Origin: Opitutia bacterium
Lineage (GTDB): Bacteria > Verrucomicrobiota > Verrucomicrobiia > Opitutales > UBA953
Assembly (NCBI GenBank): GCA_947470855.1
Contig: CANIUQ010000005.1
Span: 22,728-86,727 of the forward strand
Direction: 5' to 3'
DNA: 64,000 nucleotides
The notes below the pieces were generated by a model. The model was not told the DNA's origin and made no database searches. It worked only from the letters and a program-made list of their open reading frames with translations. Made by a program: the position numbers and the translations under genes. Positions 44,538 to 54,016 of the stretch are shown in pieces; the first letter of the stretch is position 1; the number at the start of each line of letters is the position of its first letter.

Positions 44538-45614
44538 TTAAAAAGGAACTTGTTCGACAATTTCGAGACCGTAACCGCCTAAGCCGACGACTTTTCGGGG
44601 ATTATTCGTAATCAAACGAATTTGTTTTAATCCAATCTGAGAAAGAATTTGGGCACCGATGCCATAATCTCGGGCATCCATGTTCGATAGACGGATTCCT
44701 TCTTGGTCCGCTTTGACTCCTCCAAAAGGTTGGGCGACGTGGACAATGACTCCACTGCCAGCTTTGGCGACGGCGGCAAAACTCGCAGCTAAGGAATGGC
44801 CAGCACCAAAAGATTTACCCTGAAAGAGGTCGCCCAAGAGATTTTCGCGTTGTACGCGCACAAGCGTGGGTTCCGTACCGGGTTTGCCTCGAACAAAAGC
44901 TAAATGTTGTCGGCCATCGGGAAGAGAGCGGTAGATTTTTAACTGAAACTCTCCCCAAGCAGAAGCGAAGGGAGATTCCGCGACCAGTTCGACAAGTTTT
45001 TCGCGGCGATGCCTAAATTCAATAAGTTGCGCGATGGAAATCATGCGCAGGTTAAACTGCTTTTTCAGGGCGATGAGTTGAGGTAACCGAGCCATCGACC
45101 CATCTTCATTTAAAATTTCACAAATAACTCCACTAGGATGAAGTCCAGCGAGCGAGGCTAAGTCGACCGCGGCTTCGGTATGACCGGCGCGTTGTAAAAC
45201 ACCTCCCGGTCGAGCGAGCAGAGGAAAGATGTGTCCTGGTTGAACCAATTGGGCGGGATGCGAATGCGGGTCGGCGAGAATCGCAATCGTCTTGGCGCGG
45301 TCATAAGCACTGATACCAGTGGAAATACCTTCGGCTGCATCAACGGAGACAGCAAAGGCGGTGCGTTGGGATTCGCGATTCTCTGGCACCATTTGCGAAA
45401 TGCCCAGACGACGGAGTTGATGCTCGACGGTAGGAACGCAAATCAGTCCCCGGCCGTGTCGAATCATCATATTGACTGCTTCAGGCGTTACCTTTGCTGC
45501 TGCCATGACGAAGTCGCCTTCGTTTTCACGATTCTCATCATCCGTTACGATGACGACTTTCCCTGCGGCGATATCCGCGAGAGCTTCTTCGATGGTGTCA
45601 AAGGCTTCGTGCAT
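44538..45614 (-). CDS. ribB: 3,4-Dihydroxy-2-butanone 4-phosphate synthase with a degenerate GTP cyclohydrolase II domain
   Basis: A 358-residue RibBA-type protein. The N-terminal half (1-200) is an intact DHBP synthase: DDENRENEGD (25-34) and GHTEAAVDLA (144-153) hold the catalytic acidic and histidine residues. The C-terminal half (about 205-358) has the GTP cyclohydrolase II fold but not its active site. The zinc-binding C-x10-C-x-C region is replaced by RENLLGDLFQGKSFGAGH (256-273), there is no cysteine anywhere from 203 to the end, and the RQEGRGIG loop is replaced by AQPFGGVKADQEG. Only the final GLGGYGLEIVEQVPF is well kept. It should supply the four-carbon unit for riboflavin but not open the GTP ring. 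It heads the ribB-ribH-nusB-ftsY-aroB run. Confidence 0.92.
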   Translation of the reverse strand: MHEAFDTIEEALADIAAGKVVIVTDDENRENEGDFVMAAAKVTPEAVNMMIRHGRGLICVPTVEHQLRRLGISQMVPENRESQRTAFAVSVDAAEGISTGISAYDRAKTIAILADPHSHPAQLVQPGHIFPLLARPGGVLQRAGHTEAAVDLASLAGLHPSGVICEILNEDGSMARLPQLIALKKQFNLRMISIAQLIEFRHRREKLVELVAESPFASAWGEFQLKIYRSLPDGRQHLAFVRGKPGTEPTLVRVQRENLLGDLFQGKSFGAGHSLAASFAAVAKAGSGVIVHVAQPFGGVKADQEGIRLSNMDARDYGIGAQILSQIGLKQIRLITNNPRKVVGLGGYGLEIVEQVPF

Positions 45615-45738
45615 GAAACGAGGGAGGGTTGAACGTGAGCGGTCTCGGCTTCAGGGGCAAGCGGGGAGATGAAGTCGGGGGAATTTTTTTAAGGGCAAAA
45701 TAAGGGTAGAGTCATTGTTTATGGCAGAAAAAATCGAT

Positions 45739-47367
45739 TTAATTCATGGGATGAACAAAAAAGATTAGCCAAAGCACGACAATCAATGCGGGGAATCCCA
45801 TTAATCGGTAAGGGCATTTTTCTTCCGCTTGTTTTAAAAAGCAGATCAATAAAACAAGTGCACAAAGCGATCCGCTAAACCATTCGGACGGAATGCCAGA
45901 TTGGGTTAGATGAGGAAGAAGAGTCAACGCATCGGCAATCGAGGTCATCCACTGCAAAACCAGAGTGGCCAGACCGTTGAGGTGCTGAGCGATGGGCCAA
46001 AGACTTTCCGAAAAACTGAGCGACAGGGAAGCAAGACCAAGAATGAGAGGTATTTCTGATAATGGAACCAAAATGATATTAGCAAAAATTCCTCCCCAGC
46101 TTGCCGTATTGAAGTAGGCCAAGGTTAAAGGAGTTCCCGCAATCGTGGCAGCGAAAGAAATACAGAATCCTGAGCAGAGAAAATGTTTACTGCGAATGAT
46201 GAGACGTTGTTTCACGCTCAGAGTGCCACGAGGGGTTAATTTCTCGACGAGCGAAAGCCCATTCAGTTTTTCTGCCGCGGGCGCCCCCACGAGAATAATC
46301 GAAAGCACGGCGAGATAACTCAGTAGAAATCCAGGATCGCTACTGGCTTCAGGTTGAAGAAGGAGAGTCGTCGCACAGGCTAAAGCCAGTGATTGTAAAA
46401 TAGGCGTGGCTCTTTCTTGGCTTTGTCCCGCCCAAAGAAAGAAGGCCATAATCCATGCCCGCAGAGAAGAAGGTGAAGCACCCGTTACCTGAACATAAAT
46501 CCAAAGTAATACTAAAATACATAAGCCTATTGGCTTCTCAGGTAAGGGGGTTCGACGAATAATCCATAAGAGGGCGGCGGCCATACCCGCGATATGTAAT
46601 CCGCTGATGGCGAAGAGGTGAAGCGTGCCAGTTTCTGCATAGGCTTTTTTAGCCTCTTCGGGTAGTAGCGAAGTTCTCCCCAACATCGTTGCGGCCAGCA
46701 TCGCACCACCGTCCTCATCCTCCCAAGGTAGAGCTCTCAGCCATTTTTCTAAATACTGATTTATTCTCCAACACCATTTTGAAAAGCGACTGGGCTCTTC
46801 TAATACACCTAAGACTTTAGCGGGACCTAATTTGAGTGTCGCTCCTTGTGAAGCAATCCAAGCGTCGAAGCCTCTCGGTTTTTTAGGAACGGCGGATAGC
46901 GCTCCAGAAAGTTTCAGTTCGGTGCCTTTGGCCGGAGCGATTCCTTGTACCTGTAAAGCCACTCTTCGACGAAAATAGTCACCTTTATCGGTAATCATTC
47001 CCATTCCTGTCCATCCTTTGCCACTTCGTTGATTCTGGGCCTGTTCAATGAGTACAGAAATTTCCGCAAATGGATTGTGGGGTTCGATCGGTTTTTGCGG
47101 AGGCAGTTTTACTTGATGCCAAATAGCCCCTAAAAAAATTCCCGCGAAACCTATGGCAGTTAAACAAAATTTTTCATAGCGTACGACTAAGGCAGCGAGC
47201 AGGAGAAAGAAAACGACTACACTCAAAGTCAGAGCAACTTCGGGTTGATAGAGTTGATTAATCGAACAACCGATTAAAAGGGGCAGAGCCAGCCAAAGAG
47301 CGGGCGCATGACCAAACCGAAAAGTTTTTAGCGGAGGATTGTCTTCCAGGGAGTCGGGCCTTGCCAT
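45739..47367 (-). CDS. comEC: ComEC/Rec2-type DNA uptake membrane protein
   Basis: A polytopic protein of about 542 residues. The N-terminal part holds two to three helices and a DUF4131-like soluble domain (about 50-200). The Competence domain follows with the HLFAISGLHIAG motif and many further helices to the end. In transformable bacteria ComEC forms the inner-membrane channel for single-stranded DNA. No metallo-beta-lactamase domain follows; the protein ends in a hydrophobic helix (LMGFPALIVVLWLIFFVHP). ATG 47367 is the most downstream plausible start and overlaps the end of folK by 40 bases. The wider frame to 47502 has no resemblance to the family. Confidence 0.87.
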   Translation of the reverse strand: MARPDSLEDNPPLKTFRFGHAPALWLALPLLIGCSINQLYQPEVALTLSVVVFFLLLAALVVRYEKFCLTAIGFAGIFLGAIWHQVKLPPQKPIEPHNPFAEISVLIEQAQNQRSGKGWTGMGMITDKGDYFRRRVALQVQGIAPAKGTELKLSGALSAVPKKPRGFDAWIASQGATLKLGPAKVLGVLEEPSRFSKWCWRINQYLEKWLRALPWEDEDGGAMLAATMLGRTSLLPEEAKKAYAETGTLHLFAISGLHIAGMAAALLWIIRRTPLPEKPIGLCILVLLWIYVQVTGASPSSLRAWIMAFFLWAGQSQERATPILQSLALACATTLLLQPEASSDPGFLLSYLAVLSIILVGAPAAEKLNGLSLVEKLTPRGTLSVKQRLIIRSKHFLCSGFCISFAATIAGTPLTLAYFNTASWGGIFANIILVPLSEIPLILGLASLSLSFSESLWPIAQHLNGLATLVLQWMTSIADALTLLPHLTQSGIPSEWFSGSLCALVLLICFLKQAEEKCPYRLMGFPALIVVLWLIFFVHPMN

Positions 47368-47858
47368 AAGCGAAGGCCAGTCTCGCTTACATTCAATCGA
47401 GCGACCTCGTTCCGAAGCCAATCCCACGATTTCTCTTTGGCGATTCTCGGGGAATGAAGGAGTTGCCTTAGGGGGAAAATGACAAAGCCACGCTCGTGCC
47501 ACCGAGGGTGGGGTAGGATCAGGCTTTCCGATTGTTCGGTACCCCTTTCTGAGAAAAGAATGTCGATATCGATGGTGCGGGGTCCGTCTTTAATGGTACG
47601 GATTCGTCCGCCTTTTTGTTCAATCGCTTGAATTTCCGAAAGAAGACTTAAACTATCTTTTTCATAAATTATTGCCAAGCAGATGTTTAGGAAATTTCCT
47701 TGGTTCGTATATCCCACTGGATCCGAGTCCACCGCATCGGATATATCTAAAAGAGTCAGCCCAGGGATTTTCTTAATCTCTTGGATAGCTTGGGAAATGC
47801 ACTGAGCTCGGTCGCCGAGGTTGCTTCCCAATCCCAAAAGAAATTGGATAGCATGCAT
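47328..47858 (-). CDS. folK: 2-Amino-4-hydroxy-6-hydroxymethyldihydropteridine pyrophosphokinase
   Basis: A 176-residue HPPK, which adds pyrophosphate to the pterin before condensation with p-aminobenzoate. It starts with LLGLGSNLGDR, has the substrate region NQGNFLNICLAI, and the catalytic GPRTIDIDILF with metal-binding aspartates; ILPHPRWHERGFVIFPL follows. The last 35 residues extend beyond the usual end and overlap the comEC start. It lies 2 bp after folB, so pterin steps two and three are coupled. Confidence 0.93.
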   Translation of the reverse strand: MHAIQFLLGLGSNLGDRAQCISQAIQEIKKIPGLTLLDISDAVDSDPVGYTNQGNFLNICLAIIYEKDSLSLLSEIQAIEQKGGRIRTIKDGPRTIDIDILFSERGTEQSESLILPHPRWHERGFVIFPLRQLLHSPRIAKEKSWDWLRNEVARLNVSETGLRLWQGPTPWKTILR

Positions 47859-47860
47859 TT

Positions 47861-48223
47861 TTAAATCCGTTCTCGGCGAATTTTAACCGAAATCGCCTCA
47901 AAATCTGCGGCGACGGGAGCAAAAGGCTTGGTCACTTCCACCGTCACGCCTTTGACCATCGGGAAAGTGCCTAGAATGCGGGCGGCAATCTGTTGAGCCA
48001 GGGTTTCAATCAAGTAAACAGGCTTACCGGTGAGTTGGCCTTCGACGGTGCGAATCACTTCGGCATAATCCACGGTTAACTTGAGGTCATCGGCTGATGC
48101 TGCAGGTCGGGTGTCTACTTCTAAATCAACTGATACGGTAAATCGTTGGCCAAGACGCTTTTCCTCAGGAAGGGCGCCATGGTGTCCAAAGGAGCGAATT
48201 CCGCTGATTCTGATAATGTCCAC
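47861..48223 (-). CDS. folB: Dihydroneopterin aldolase
   Basis: A 120-residue enzyme that cleaves dihydroneopterin to hydroxymethyldihydropterin and glycolaldehyde. The N-terminal IRISGIRSFGHHGALPEEKRLGQRF, the middle DYAEVIRTVE with the conserved Tyr, YLIETLAQQIA with the catalytic-site Glu, and VTVEVTKPFAPV with the catalytic Lys are all present. It is first of folB-folK-comEC and diverges from carB over about 106 bp. Confidence 0.94.
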   Translation of the reverse strand: MDIIRISGIRSFGHHGALPEEKRLGQRFTVSVDLEVDTRPAASADDLKLTVDYAEVIRTVEGQLTGKPVYLIETLAQQIAARILGTFPMVKGVTVEVTKPFAPVAADFEAISVKIRRERI

Positions 48224-48290
48224 CTCTTGATGAATGCTGGCTTAGTCGTCGTCTGCAAGTGTTTCTCGTAAATGTGTAAACTCCCCACTT

Positions 48291-48309
48291 GACCCTGCTG
48301 AGAAGGGTC
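48291..48309. promoter_or_regulatory. Inverted repeat in front of carB
   Basis: GACCCT (48291-48296) and AGGGTC (48304-48309) flank a seven-base spacer, 20 bases before the carB ATG and overlapping a TTGACC box (48289-48294). It could be an operator or a short hairpin in the 5' end of the message; no known binding protein is suggested. Confidence 0.25.
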
Positions 48310-48329
48310 GAGAAAGTCCGCGCAAAACT

Positions 48330-51300
48330 ATGCCTAAGAGGACCGATATCCGCACCATCCTCATTATTGGCTCTGGCCCGATTATCATCGGCCAAGCCTG
48401 CGAGTTTGATTATTCAGGAACACAAGCCTGCAAAGCATTACGCGAAGAAGGCTATCGTGTCATCTTGGTTAACTCAAATCCCGCGACCATTATGACTGAT
48501 CCCGAGACGGCCGACGTTACCTATGTCGAGCCACTGACGGTAGAATCAGTCGAGCGCATCATTGCCAAAGAAAAACCTGATGCCTTGCTTCCGACATTGG
48601 GTGGGCAAACGGCTTTAAATCTTTCTCTCAAGTTGGCACGCACGGGAGTGTTGGCTAAATATGGAGTGGAATTGATTGGAGCAAAAGAAGAAGCGATTGA
48701 GCGCGGTGAGGATCGCGAGAAATTTAAGAAGTTAATGTTGGATATTGGACTCGATGTCCCGCGCTCGCGCGTGATCAAGACTCTCGAGGAAGCGAGAGAA
48801 ACCATTTCGCTGATCGGCGGAGAATTTCCTATTATCATTCGCCCCTCTTTTACTTTAGGGGGAACGGGTGGTGGTATTGCTTATAACCGAGAAGAGTACG
48901 ACAAAATGGTGCAAGCAGGATTGGATGCTTCTCCTGTGCACGAAGTCTTAGTCGAAGAATGTCTCTTGGGTTGGAAAGAGTATGAGATGGAAGTGATGCG
49001 CGATCACAAAGACCAATGCGTCATTATTTGTTCGATTGAAAATTTTGACCCCATGGGTGTACACACGGGAGACTCAATCACAGTCGCACCCGCTTTAACT
49101 TTAACGGACAAAGAGTACCAACTCATGCGCGATGCATCGTTTGCTGTGATTCGTGCAGTAGGAGTTGAAACCGGAGGATCCAACATTCAGTTTTCTGTTA
49201 ATCCAGCTAATGGGCGGATGATTGTTATCGAAATGAACCCGCGCGTTTCGCGTTCATCAGCACTGGCTTCGAAGGCAACGGGTTTTCCTATCGCCAAAAT
49301 TGCAGCCAAATTGGCTGTAGGTTATTCATTGGATGAATTGAAGAACGACATCACCAAATCGACGCCGGCCTGTTTTGAGCCGACCATTGATTATGTGGTG
49401 ACCAAGATTCCGCGATTCACTTTCGAAAAGTTTGTCGGTGCCGATAATACTTTGACCTCGGCGATGAAGTCCGTGGGCGAGGCGATGGCTATCGGCTCGA
49501 CTTTCAAAGAGTCTTTCCAGAAAGCCCTCCGTTCTCTCGAAATCGGAGCTTGGGGCTTCGGTTGCGGAGGTAAATTAGGTGACGATGCCGTTCGCGATCC
49601 TATTGAGATTCGCGCCCGTCTCGCTCGGCCCAATCCAGAAAGACCTTTTTACATTCGCTATGCCATGTTGGCTGGCATGACGGAAAAAGAAATTTTTGAG
49701 GCTTCTAAGATTGATCCCTGGTTCCTGCGTCAGTTGCGAGAGATTGTGGATCTCGAGTTGGCCCTCAAGGCAGCTGGAAAGGCTGTGGATACGGATCTAC
49801 TGCGACGAGCTAAGCAAGCTGGATTCGCCGACCGACAGATTGCTCACGCTACTGGTTTATCCTCTGCCGAAGTTTATCGTCAGCGTAATGCGGCAGGCAT
49901 TAAAACGGTTTTCCGCTTGGTCGATACTTGCGCTGCAGAGTTTGAATCGTTCACCCCTTATTTCTACTCTTCTTACGGAGATGAATCAGAAGTTCGTCCA
50001 TCCGATAAAAAGAAGGTAATGATTTTAGGCGGTGGCCCCAATCGTATCGGTCAGGGGATTGAGTTCGATTATTGCTGTGTTCACGCCTCTTATGCTTTGC
50101 GTGCGGCGGGTTATGAAACGGTCATGGTTAATTCAAATCCCGAAACGGTTTCGACTGACTATGATACTTCAGATCGGCTTTATTTTGAGCCGCTAACTCT
50201 CGAAGATATTTTAGAAATTTATCGCACGGAAAAATGCATCGGAGCGATTGTTCAATTCGGTGGCCAAACTCCGCTTAATTTAGCGGCCGATTTAGAGGCT
50301 AATGGGGTGCATGTGGTTGGCACATCTCCCGGTAGCATTGCCCTCGCTGAGGACCGCCAGCTCTTCAAAGAAATTCTGAACGAGTTAAAGATTCGTCAGC
50401 CTGTTAACCTTACTGCGTTGTCTCCTGAAGAGGCTTACCGTCACGCGGAAACCATCGGGTTTCCTATTTTGCTCCGTCCGTCCTTTGTTCTTGGTGGTCG
50501 TGGCATGTTTATTGTCTACGGAATGGATGAATTGAAGTCGGTCGTGAGGGAGGCTTTTGACGTGGCACCTGGTAAACCCGTTTTATTGGATAAGTTCCTG
50601 GAGGACGCCATTGAGCTTGATGTGGATGCCATTTCCGACGGTGAAACAACTGTGATTGGTGGTATGCTCGAGCACGTTGAACACGCTGGAGTGCACTCGG
50701 GTGACGCGGGTATGGTGCTTCCGCCGCATACCCTCTCGCCGGCTATTATTGATGAGGTTCGTCGCATTACCCATGCTTTGGCTAAGCGACTCAAAGTTGT
50801 CGGCTTAATGAACATCCAATTCGCGATTAAGGACAACACCGTGTTTATGTTAGAGGTGAATCCGCGTGCGTCGCGCACCGTGCCTTTTGTTTCTAAAGCG
50901 ATTGGCGTACCCTTAGCGAAATATGCCTCTCTGTGTATGTTGGGGGCTAAGTTGAAGGATTTAGGTTTCACGCAAGAAATTCGTCCGCCCTATTGGTCGA
51001 TTAAGGAATCAGTGTTTCCTTTCAGTCGCTTCCCTGGTGCTCCTGTTGCGCTTTCTCCAGAGATGCGTTCTACCGGTGAGGTTATGGGCGTTGATGATGA
51101 TTTAGGTATGGCCTACGCCAAGGCTCAGATGGCGGCACAGCCAGCTTTGCCCACGAAGGGAAATGTTTTTCTCTCCGTTAAAGATCGAGATAAAGAGGTG
51201 GCGGTAGTTGTTGCGCGTGAACTCGCCGAACTCGGATTTGTTATTTATTCAACCAGTGGAACCGCCATAGCGATGGAGAACGCAGGGGTTAAAGTAAATA

Positions 51301-51572
51301 AACTGGGTAAGATTTCTGAAGGGGCTCGTCCCAATGTCCTCGATTTACTTAAGAACGGACAATTACAGATGATTGTGAATACGGCGGCGGGAATGCTTCC
51401 TCGGAAGGACGAAAATGTCATGCGAGCTGAGGCCGTTTTGCGTGGCGTTTACATGGCTTCGACCATGAATGCGGCCCGGGCTGCCGTTTTGGGTATTCGC
51501 TCACTGAAGTCGCGCTCTTTAACCGTAAATTCTTTGCAAGAACATGCAAAGGTGCTTCCCAAGCGAAGTTAA
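48330..51572 (+). CDS. carB: Carbamoyl-phosphate synthase, large subunit
   Basis: A 1080-residue enzyme making carbamoyl phosphate for arginine and pyrimidines. The two homologous ATP-grasp halves are complete: [18 protein letters not shown] in the first and [18 protein letters not shown] in the second, each followed by its glycine-rich ATP loop ([11 protein letters not shown] and FVLGGRGMF). The allosteric MGS-like domain is at the C-terminus (about 940-1080). The small subunit carA is not adjacent. There is no Shine-Dalgarno before ATG 48330. The FKBP gene follows after 22 bp and may be read from the same message. Confidence 0.97.
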   Translation: MPKRTDIRTILIIGSGPIIIGQACEFDYSGTQACKALREEGYRVILVNSNPATIMTDPETADVTYVEPLTVESVERIIAKEKPDALLPTLGGQTALNLSLKLARTGVLAKYGVELIGAKEEAIERGEDREKFKKLMLDIGLDVPRSRVIKTLEEARETISLIGGEFPIIIRPSFTLGGTGGGIAYNREEYDKMVQAGLDASPVHEVLVEECLLGWKEYEMEVMRDHKDQCVIICSIENFDPMGVHTGDSITVAPALTLTDKEYQLMRDASFAVIRAVGVETGGSNIQFSVNPANGRMIVIEMNPRVSRSSALASKATGFPIAKIAAKLAVGYSLDELKNDITKSTPACFEPTIDYVVTKIPRFTFEKFVGADNTLTSAMKSVGEAMAIGSTFKESFQKALRSLEIGAWGFGCGGKLGDDAVRDPIEIRARLARPNPERPFYIRYAMLAGMTEKEIFEASKIDPWFLRQLREIVDLELALKAAGKAVDTDLLRRAKQAGFADRQIAHATGLSSAEVYRQRNAAGIKTVFRLVDTCAAEFESFTPYFYSSYGDESEVRPSDKKKVMILGGGPNRIGQGIEFDYCCVHASYALRAAGYETVMVNSNPETVSTDYDTSDRLYFEPLTLEDILEIYRTEKCIGAIVQFGGQTPLNLAADLEANGVHVVGTSPGSIALAEDRQLFKEILNELKIRQPVNLTALSPEEAYRHAETIGFPILLRPSFVLGGRGMFIVYGMDELKSVVREAFDVAPGKPVLLDKFLEDAIELDVDAISDGETTVIGGMLEHVEHAGVHSGDAGMVLPPHTLSPAIIDEVRRITHALAKRLKVVGLMNIQFAIKDNTVFMLEVNPRASRTVPFVSKAIGVPLAKYASLCMLGAKLKDLGFTQEIRPPYWSIKESVFPFSRFPGAPVALSPEMRSTGEVMGVDDDLGMAYAKAQMAAQPALPTKGNVFLSVKDRDKEVAVVVARELAELGFVIYSTSGTAIAMENAGVKVNKLGKISEGARPNVLDLLKNGQLQMIVNTAAGMLPRKDENVMRAEAVLRGVYMASTMNAARAAVLGIRSLKSRSLTVNSLQEHAKVLPKRS

Positions 51573-51594
51573 AAAGCATAGAAGACTATTTCTT

Positions 51595-52332
51595 ATGAAA
51601 TTACCTATTCTAGGTGCACTGGCTCTGGTGGCTGCTTCCCTTTCTGCTTATGCCGAGGACGCAAAACCAGCGACTTCTCATTCTAACCCCTCTTCCCCTG
51701 CTGACGTGAAACCACTGACACCTGAACAAGAACAACAGGCCTTCTTCCTACAAGGCTTCATCTTCGCTAATCGTGCCGAATGGGCGACAATTGTCTCCGA
51801 GCAAGAATTGAACGATAAAGAGTTAGACTCTCTCCTCGCTGGCATTCGTGCCTCGCTCAAAGGCGAGCGGCCTTCTTTCAATGCCGAGGAAATTATTCCT
51901 GGAGCACAAAAGTTAATTTCGGAACGTATCGAGGCAAAGGCCAAGCGTACCGCTGCAAAAAATGAAGAGTTTTTTGTGAAGATCGATGCCGATAAATCGT
52001 TTACAAAAACGTCTTCGGGTCTGCGTTATAAGATTCTGGCACCAGGCGAAGGCGCAAAGCCAACGGATAAGAGCACGGTTAAATGTCTCTACACTGGTAA
52101 ACTTACCGATGGGAAAGTGTTTGATTCCACGGCCTCGCGTAACAATGAGCCCACCGAGTTCCCTCTGAATGGGGTAATTCCAGCTTGGACGGAAGCTCTG
52201 CAGTTGATTGCGAAAGGTGGAAAAATCCAAATTTTCGCTCCTGCGAATCTTGCCTATGGAGAGCAAGGCCAAGGCCCCATTCCTGGAAATTCGATTTTGG
52301 AGTTCGAGGTTGAGTTGGTGGACTTTAAATAA
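51595..52332 (+). CDS. Exported FKBP-type peptidyl-prolyl cis-trans isomerase
   Basis: A 245-residue protein from ATG 51595; the frame opens earlier inside carB, but this start gives a clean signal peptide (1-20, MKLPILGALALVAASLSAYA). An FKBP N-terminal dimerisation region (about 40-130) is followed by the FKBP domain (about 140-245): VKCLYTGKLTDGKVFDST, FPLNGVIPAWTEALQLI and ANLAYGEQGQGPIPGNSILEFEVELVD. It is a periplasmic folding helper, FkpA- or Mip-like. It lies 22 bp after carB and is followed by a strong terminator. Confidence 0.93.
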   Translation: MKLPILGALALVAASLSAYAEDAKPATSHSNPSSPADVKPLTPEQEQQAFFLQGFIFANRAEWATIVSEQELNDKELDSLLAGIRASLKGERPSFNAEEIIPGAQKLISERIEAKAKRTAAKNEEFFVKIDADKSFTKTSSGLRYKILAPGEGAKPTDKSTVKCLYTGKLTDGKVFDSTASRNNEPTEFPLNGVIPAWTEALQLIAKGGKIQIFAPANLAYGEQGQGPIPGNSILEFEVELVDFK

Positions 52333-52355
52333 TCGATTGATCGATTTCTTTGCTT

Positions 52356-52383
52356 AAGCACACCCGCTGGGTGTGCTTTTTTG
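52356..52383 (+). terminator. Rho-independent terminator after the FKBP gene
   Basis: A 10-bp perfect stem AAGCACACCC / GGGTGTGCTT (52356-52365 and 52369-52378) with a three-base loop, followed by six T, 23 bases after the stop codon. Confidence 0.93.
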
Positions 52384-52399
52384 TATCCAACTCTTTGCC

Positions 52400-52428
52400 T
52401 TGTCGAAGGCTCGACTTCGCTTTAAAGG
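52400..52428 (+). promoter_or_regulatory. Possible sigma-70 promoter of the esterase lipoprotein gene
   Basis: TTGTCG (52400-52405) and TAAAGG (52423-52428) are 17 bases apart. The predicted start of transcription would fall within a few bases of ATG 52439, giving almost no leader. There is no Shine-Dalgarno. Confidence 0.35.
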
Positions 52429-52438
52429 TTCTTCACGC

Positions 52439-53314
52439 ATGAAAAACCTCATTTTTCTGAGCGCTTTGATTCTTGTGGGATGTGCTTCCACGATTGAATC
52501 GCCAAAGCCGATAGCCGTGTGGGAGGGGACTCCTCCTGGTGAAGTGCTCACCCCTAAGCCTGGTGCCGATCCGCGTGGTTCTTATACTACCTGGGAGGGC
52601 AATCAGTATTTGACCGATATTTTTACCCCCGAGTTTATTCCTTGGCCTGCAGCCAAGCCCAACTCCCCCATCGTGATTGTTTGCCCAGGGGGCGGATACC
52701 GATTCCTCTCTGAAAAGTTTGAGGGAAAAGTGATTGCCCAGAAACTTAATCAAATGGGCTGTGCCGCTGTGGTTTTACACTATCGTGTGCCCCGACGTGA
52801 CAATGATAAGCCATGGATTCAGCCTTTGCTCGATGCGCGTCGTACATTGGAAATCGTCCGTGCTCGTGCTGCCGAGTGGAATGGCAATCCTAAGAATGTG
52901 GGAATTCTGGGTTTTTCTGCTGGTGGCAATTTGGCAGCACGCGTTGCCTATGCACCTGCAGACCCTGAACCTCCCCGTCCCGATTTTGCGGTGATGGTTT
53001 ATTCAGCCTATTTATTTGATGAGGCTAAAAAACCTGAACAAGTTTTGATGACCGGTCCTGATGGAGTGGTGCCTGCCCCTAAGCCCAAGGTTCCAGTTCC
53101 AGCATTTTTTGCGCATAGTAATGATGATAAATTGCCTGCCGAAGCTTCCGCTGCAATGGCTTCAAAACTCAAGTCGATGGGAGGTAGTTCTGAGGTTCAT
53201 ATTTGGGCTGATGGTGGTCACGGCTGGGCGGGAACCGATCGCTGTGATGCTGCTCGTGAATGGATGGGCATTCTTGAAGTGTGGATGAAGAATCGCGGTA
53301 TTTTACCTCGATAA
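52439..53314 (+). CDS. Alpha/beta-hydrolase lipoprotein (esterase)
   Basis: A 291-residue protein from ATG 52439, with a lipoprotein signal ending in LVGC (Cys15). The hydrolase fold has the oxyanion-hole strand IVIVCPGGGYRFLS, the nucleophile elbow GFSAGGN, an acid in HSNDDKLP and the catalytic histidine in GGHGWAG. It resembles the esterase/acetyl-xylan-esterase branch common in Verrucomicrobiota polysaccharide use, so removal of acyl groups from glycans is likely but unproven. Probably attached to the outer membrane. It stands alone between two terminators. Confidence 0.88.
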   Translation: MKNLIFLSALILVGCASTIESPKPIAVWEGTPPGEVLTPKPGADPRGSYTTWEGNQYLTDIFTPEFIPWPAAKPNSPIVIVCPGGGYRFLSEKFEGKVIAQKLNQMGCAAVVLHYRVPRRDNDKPWIQPLLDARRTLEIVRARAAEWNGNPKNVGILGFSAGGNLAARVAYAPADPEPPRPDFAVMVYSAYLFDEAKKPEQVLMTGPDGVVPAPKPKVPVPAFFAHSNDDKLPAEASAAMASKLKSMGGSSEVHIWADGGHGWAGTDRCDAAREWMGILEVWMKNRGILPR

Positions 53315-53330
53315 ATCAGCGCTAATAAAA

Positions 53331-53360
53331 AAGGCCGCCTTAAAAGGCGGCCTTTTTTGT
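53331..53360. terminator. Bidirectional terminator between the esterase and barrel genes
   Basis: An 11-bp perfect stem AAGGCCGCCTT / AAGGCGGCCTT (53331-53341 and 53344-53354) is flanked by A on the left and T on the right, so it can terminate both convergent transcripts. Confidence 0.93.
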
Positions 53361-53377
53361 TTAATGAAGTGTTAGAT

Positions 53378-53947
53378 TTAGAACTTAAAGCGAAGGCCAG
53401 CGATACTTTCCCAGCTCTCGATATTCTTCTTAATTGTGCCGTCCGAATTTTTTACATCGATGAGATGATTATTTCGAGCGGTTAAGGTGAAGTCCATGCT
53501 TCGGCTAATATTGAATCGTACGCCAGCGAAACCAGAGAGACTCAAGGCCGAGTTAGAAGCGGTGACTGTTTGATTGTTTTTATTAGAGAGCCAGGCATAG
53601 CCAACGCCTGCACCAACAAAGGGGCTGATGCCACCACGTGGATTAAGGTCGTAGGATAAATCGAGAGAAGTGGTGAAAACCCCAATCTTCGTGGCTGGTT
53701 CAGTTAGGCCAGGGCCTTCGTTGGTGGCTAATGTGCGATTATTTAAATTAACCCCAATGTTTACTTTTTGATCATTGGAAATACTTGTGGCCCAGGTGAT
53801 ACCTACGAGGCTTGTATTGTTATAACCTACTCCGGTGTCAGCGTTGCTGCCGCCGGGATTACTTTGACCGAGTTGAAATTCGAGGGTGTAAGCCTGAGCA
53901 GCTGCAGCCACCAAAGGGAGAACTGCGAGAGTACGTAGGTGTTTCAT
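53378..53947 (-). CDS. Outer-membrane beta-barrel protein (OmpA/OmpX-like)
   Basis: A 189-residue protein from ATG 53947 with a signal peptide (1-19, LAVLPLVAAAAQA). The mature part is an alternating beta-strand barrel of about eight strands, including GISPFVGAGVGYAWL, SGFAGVRFNIS and the terminal strand ESIAGLRFKF, which ends in aromatic Phe as outer-membrane barrels do. It is the small-barrel type found in many surface proteins and autotransporters. No extracellular ligand is suggested. It is monocistronic. Confidence 0.85.
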   Translation of the reverse strand: MKHLRTLAVLPLVAAAAQAYTLEFQLGQSNPGGSNADTGVGYNNTSLVGITWATSISNDQKVNIGVNLNNRTLATNEGPGLTEPATKIGVFTTSLDLSYDLNPRGGISPFVGAGVGYAWLSNKNNQTVTASNSALSLSGFAGVRFNISRSMDFTLTARNNHLIDVKNSDGTIKKNIESWESIAGLRFKF

Positions 53948-54016
53948 AGGAAGCCCCAAGATTGCTTTCAGTTTTAAGGCTGTAAAGAAAGAAGGGTAGG
54001 GGGAACTTGGGTTTTC

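Noticed and set aside
45615..45738. FMN riboswitch in front of ribB(A)
   Set aside because: The 124 bases on the minus strand show no AGGGTTC-type conserved core or the expected five-helix layout.
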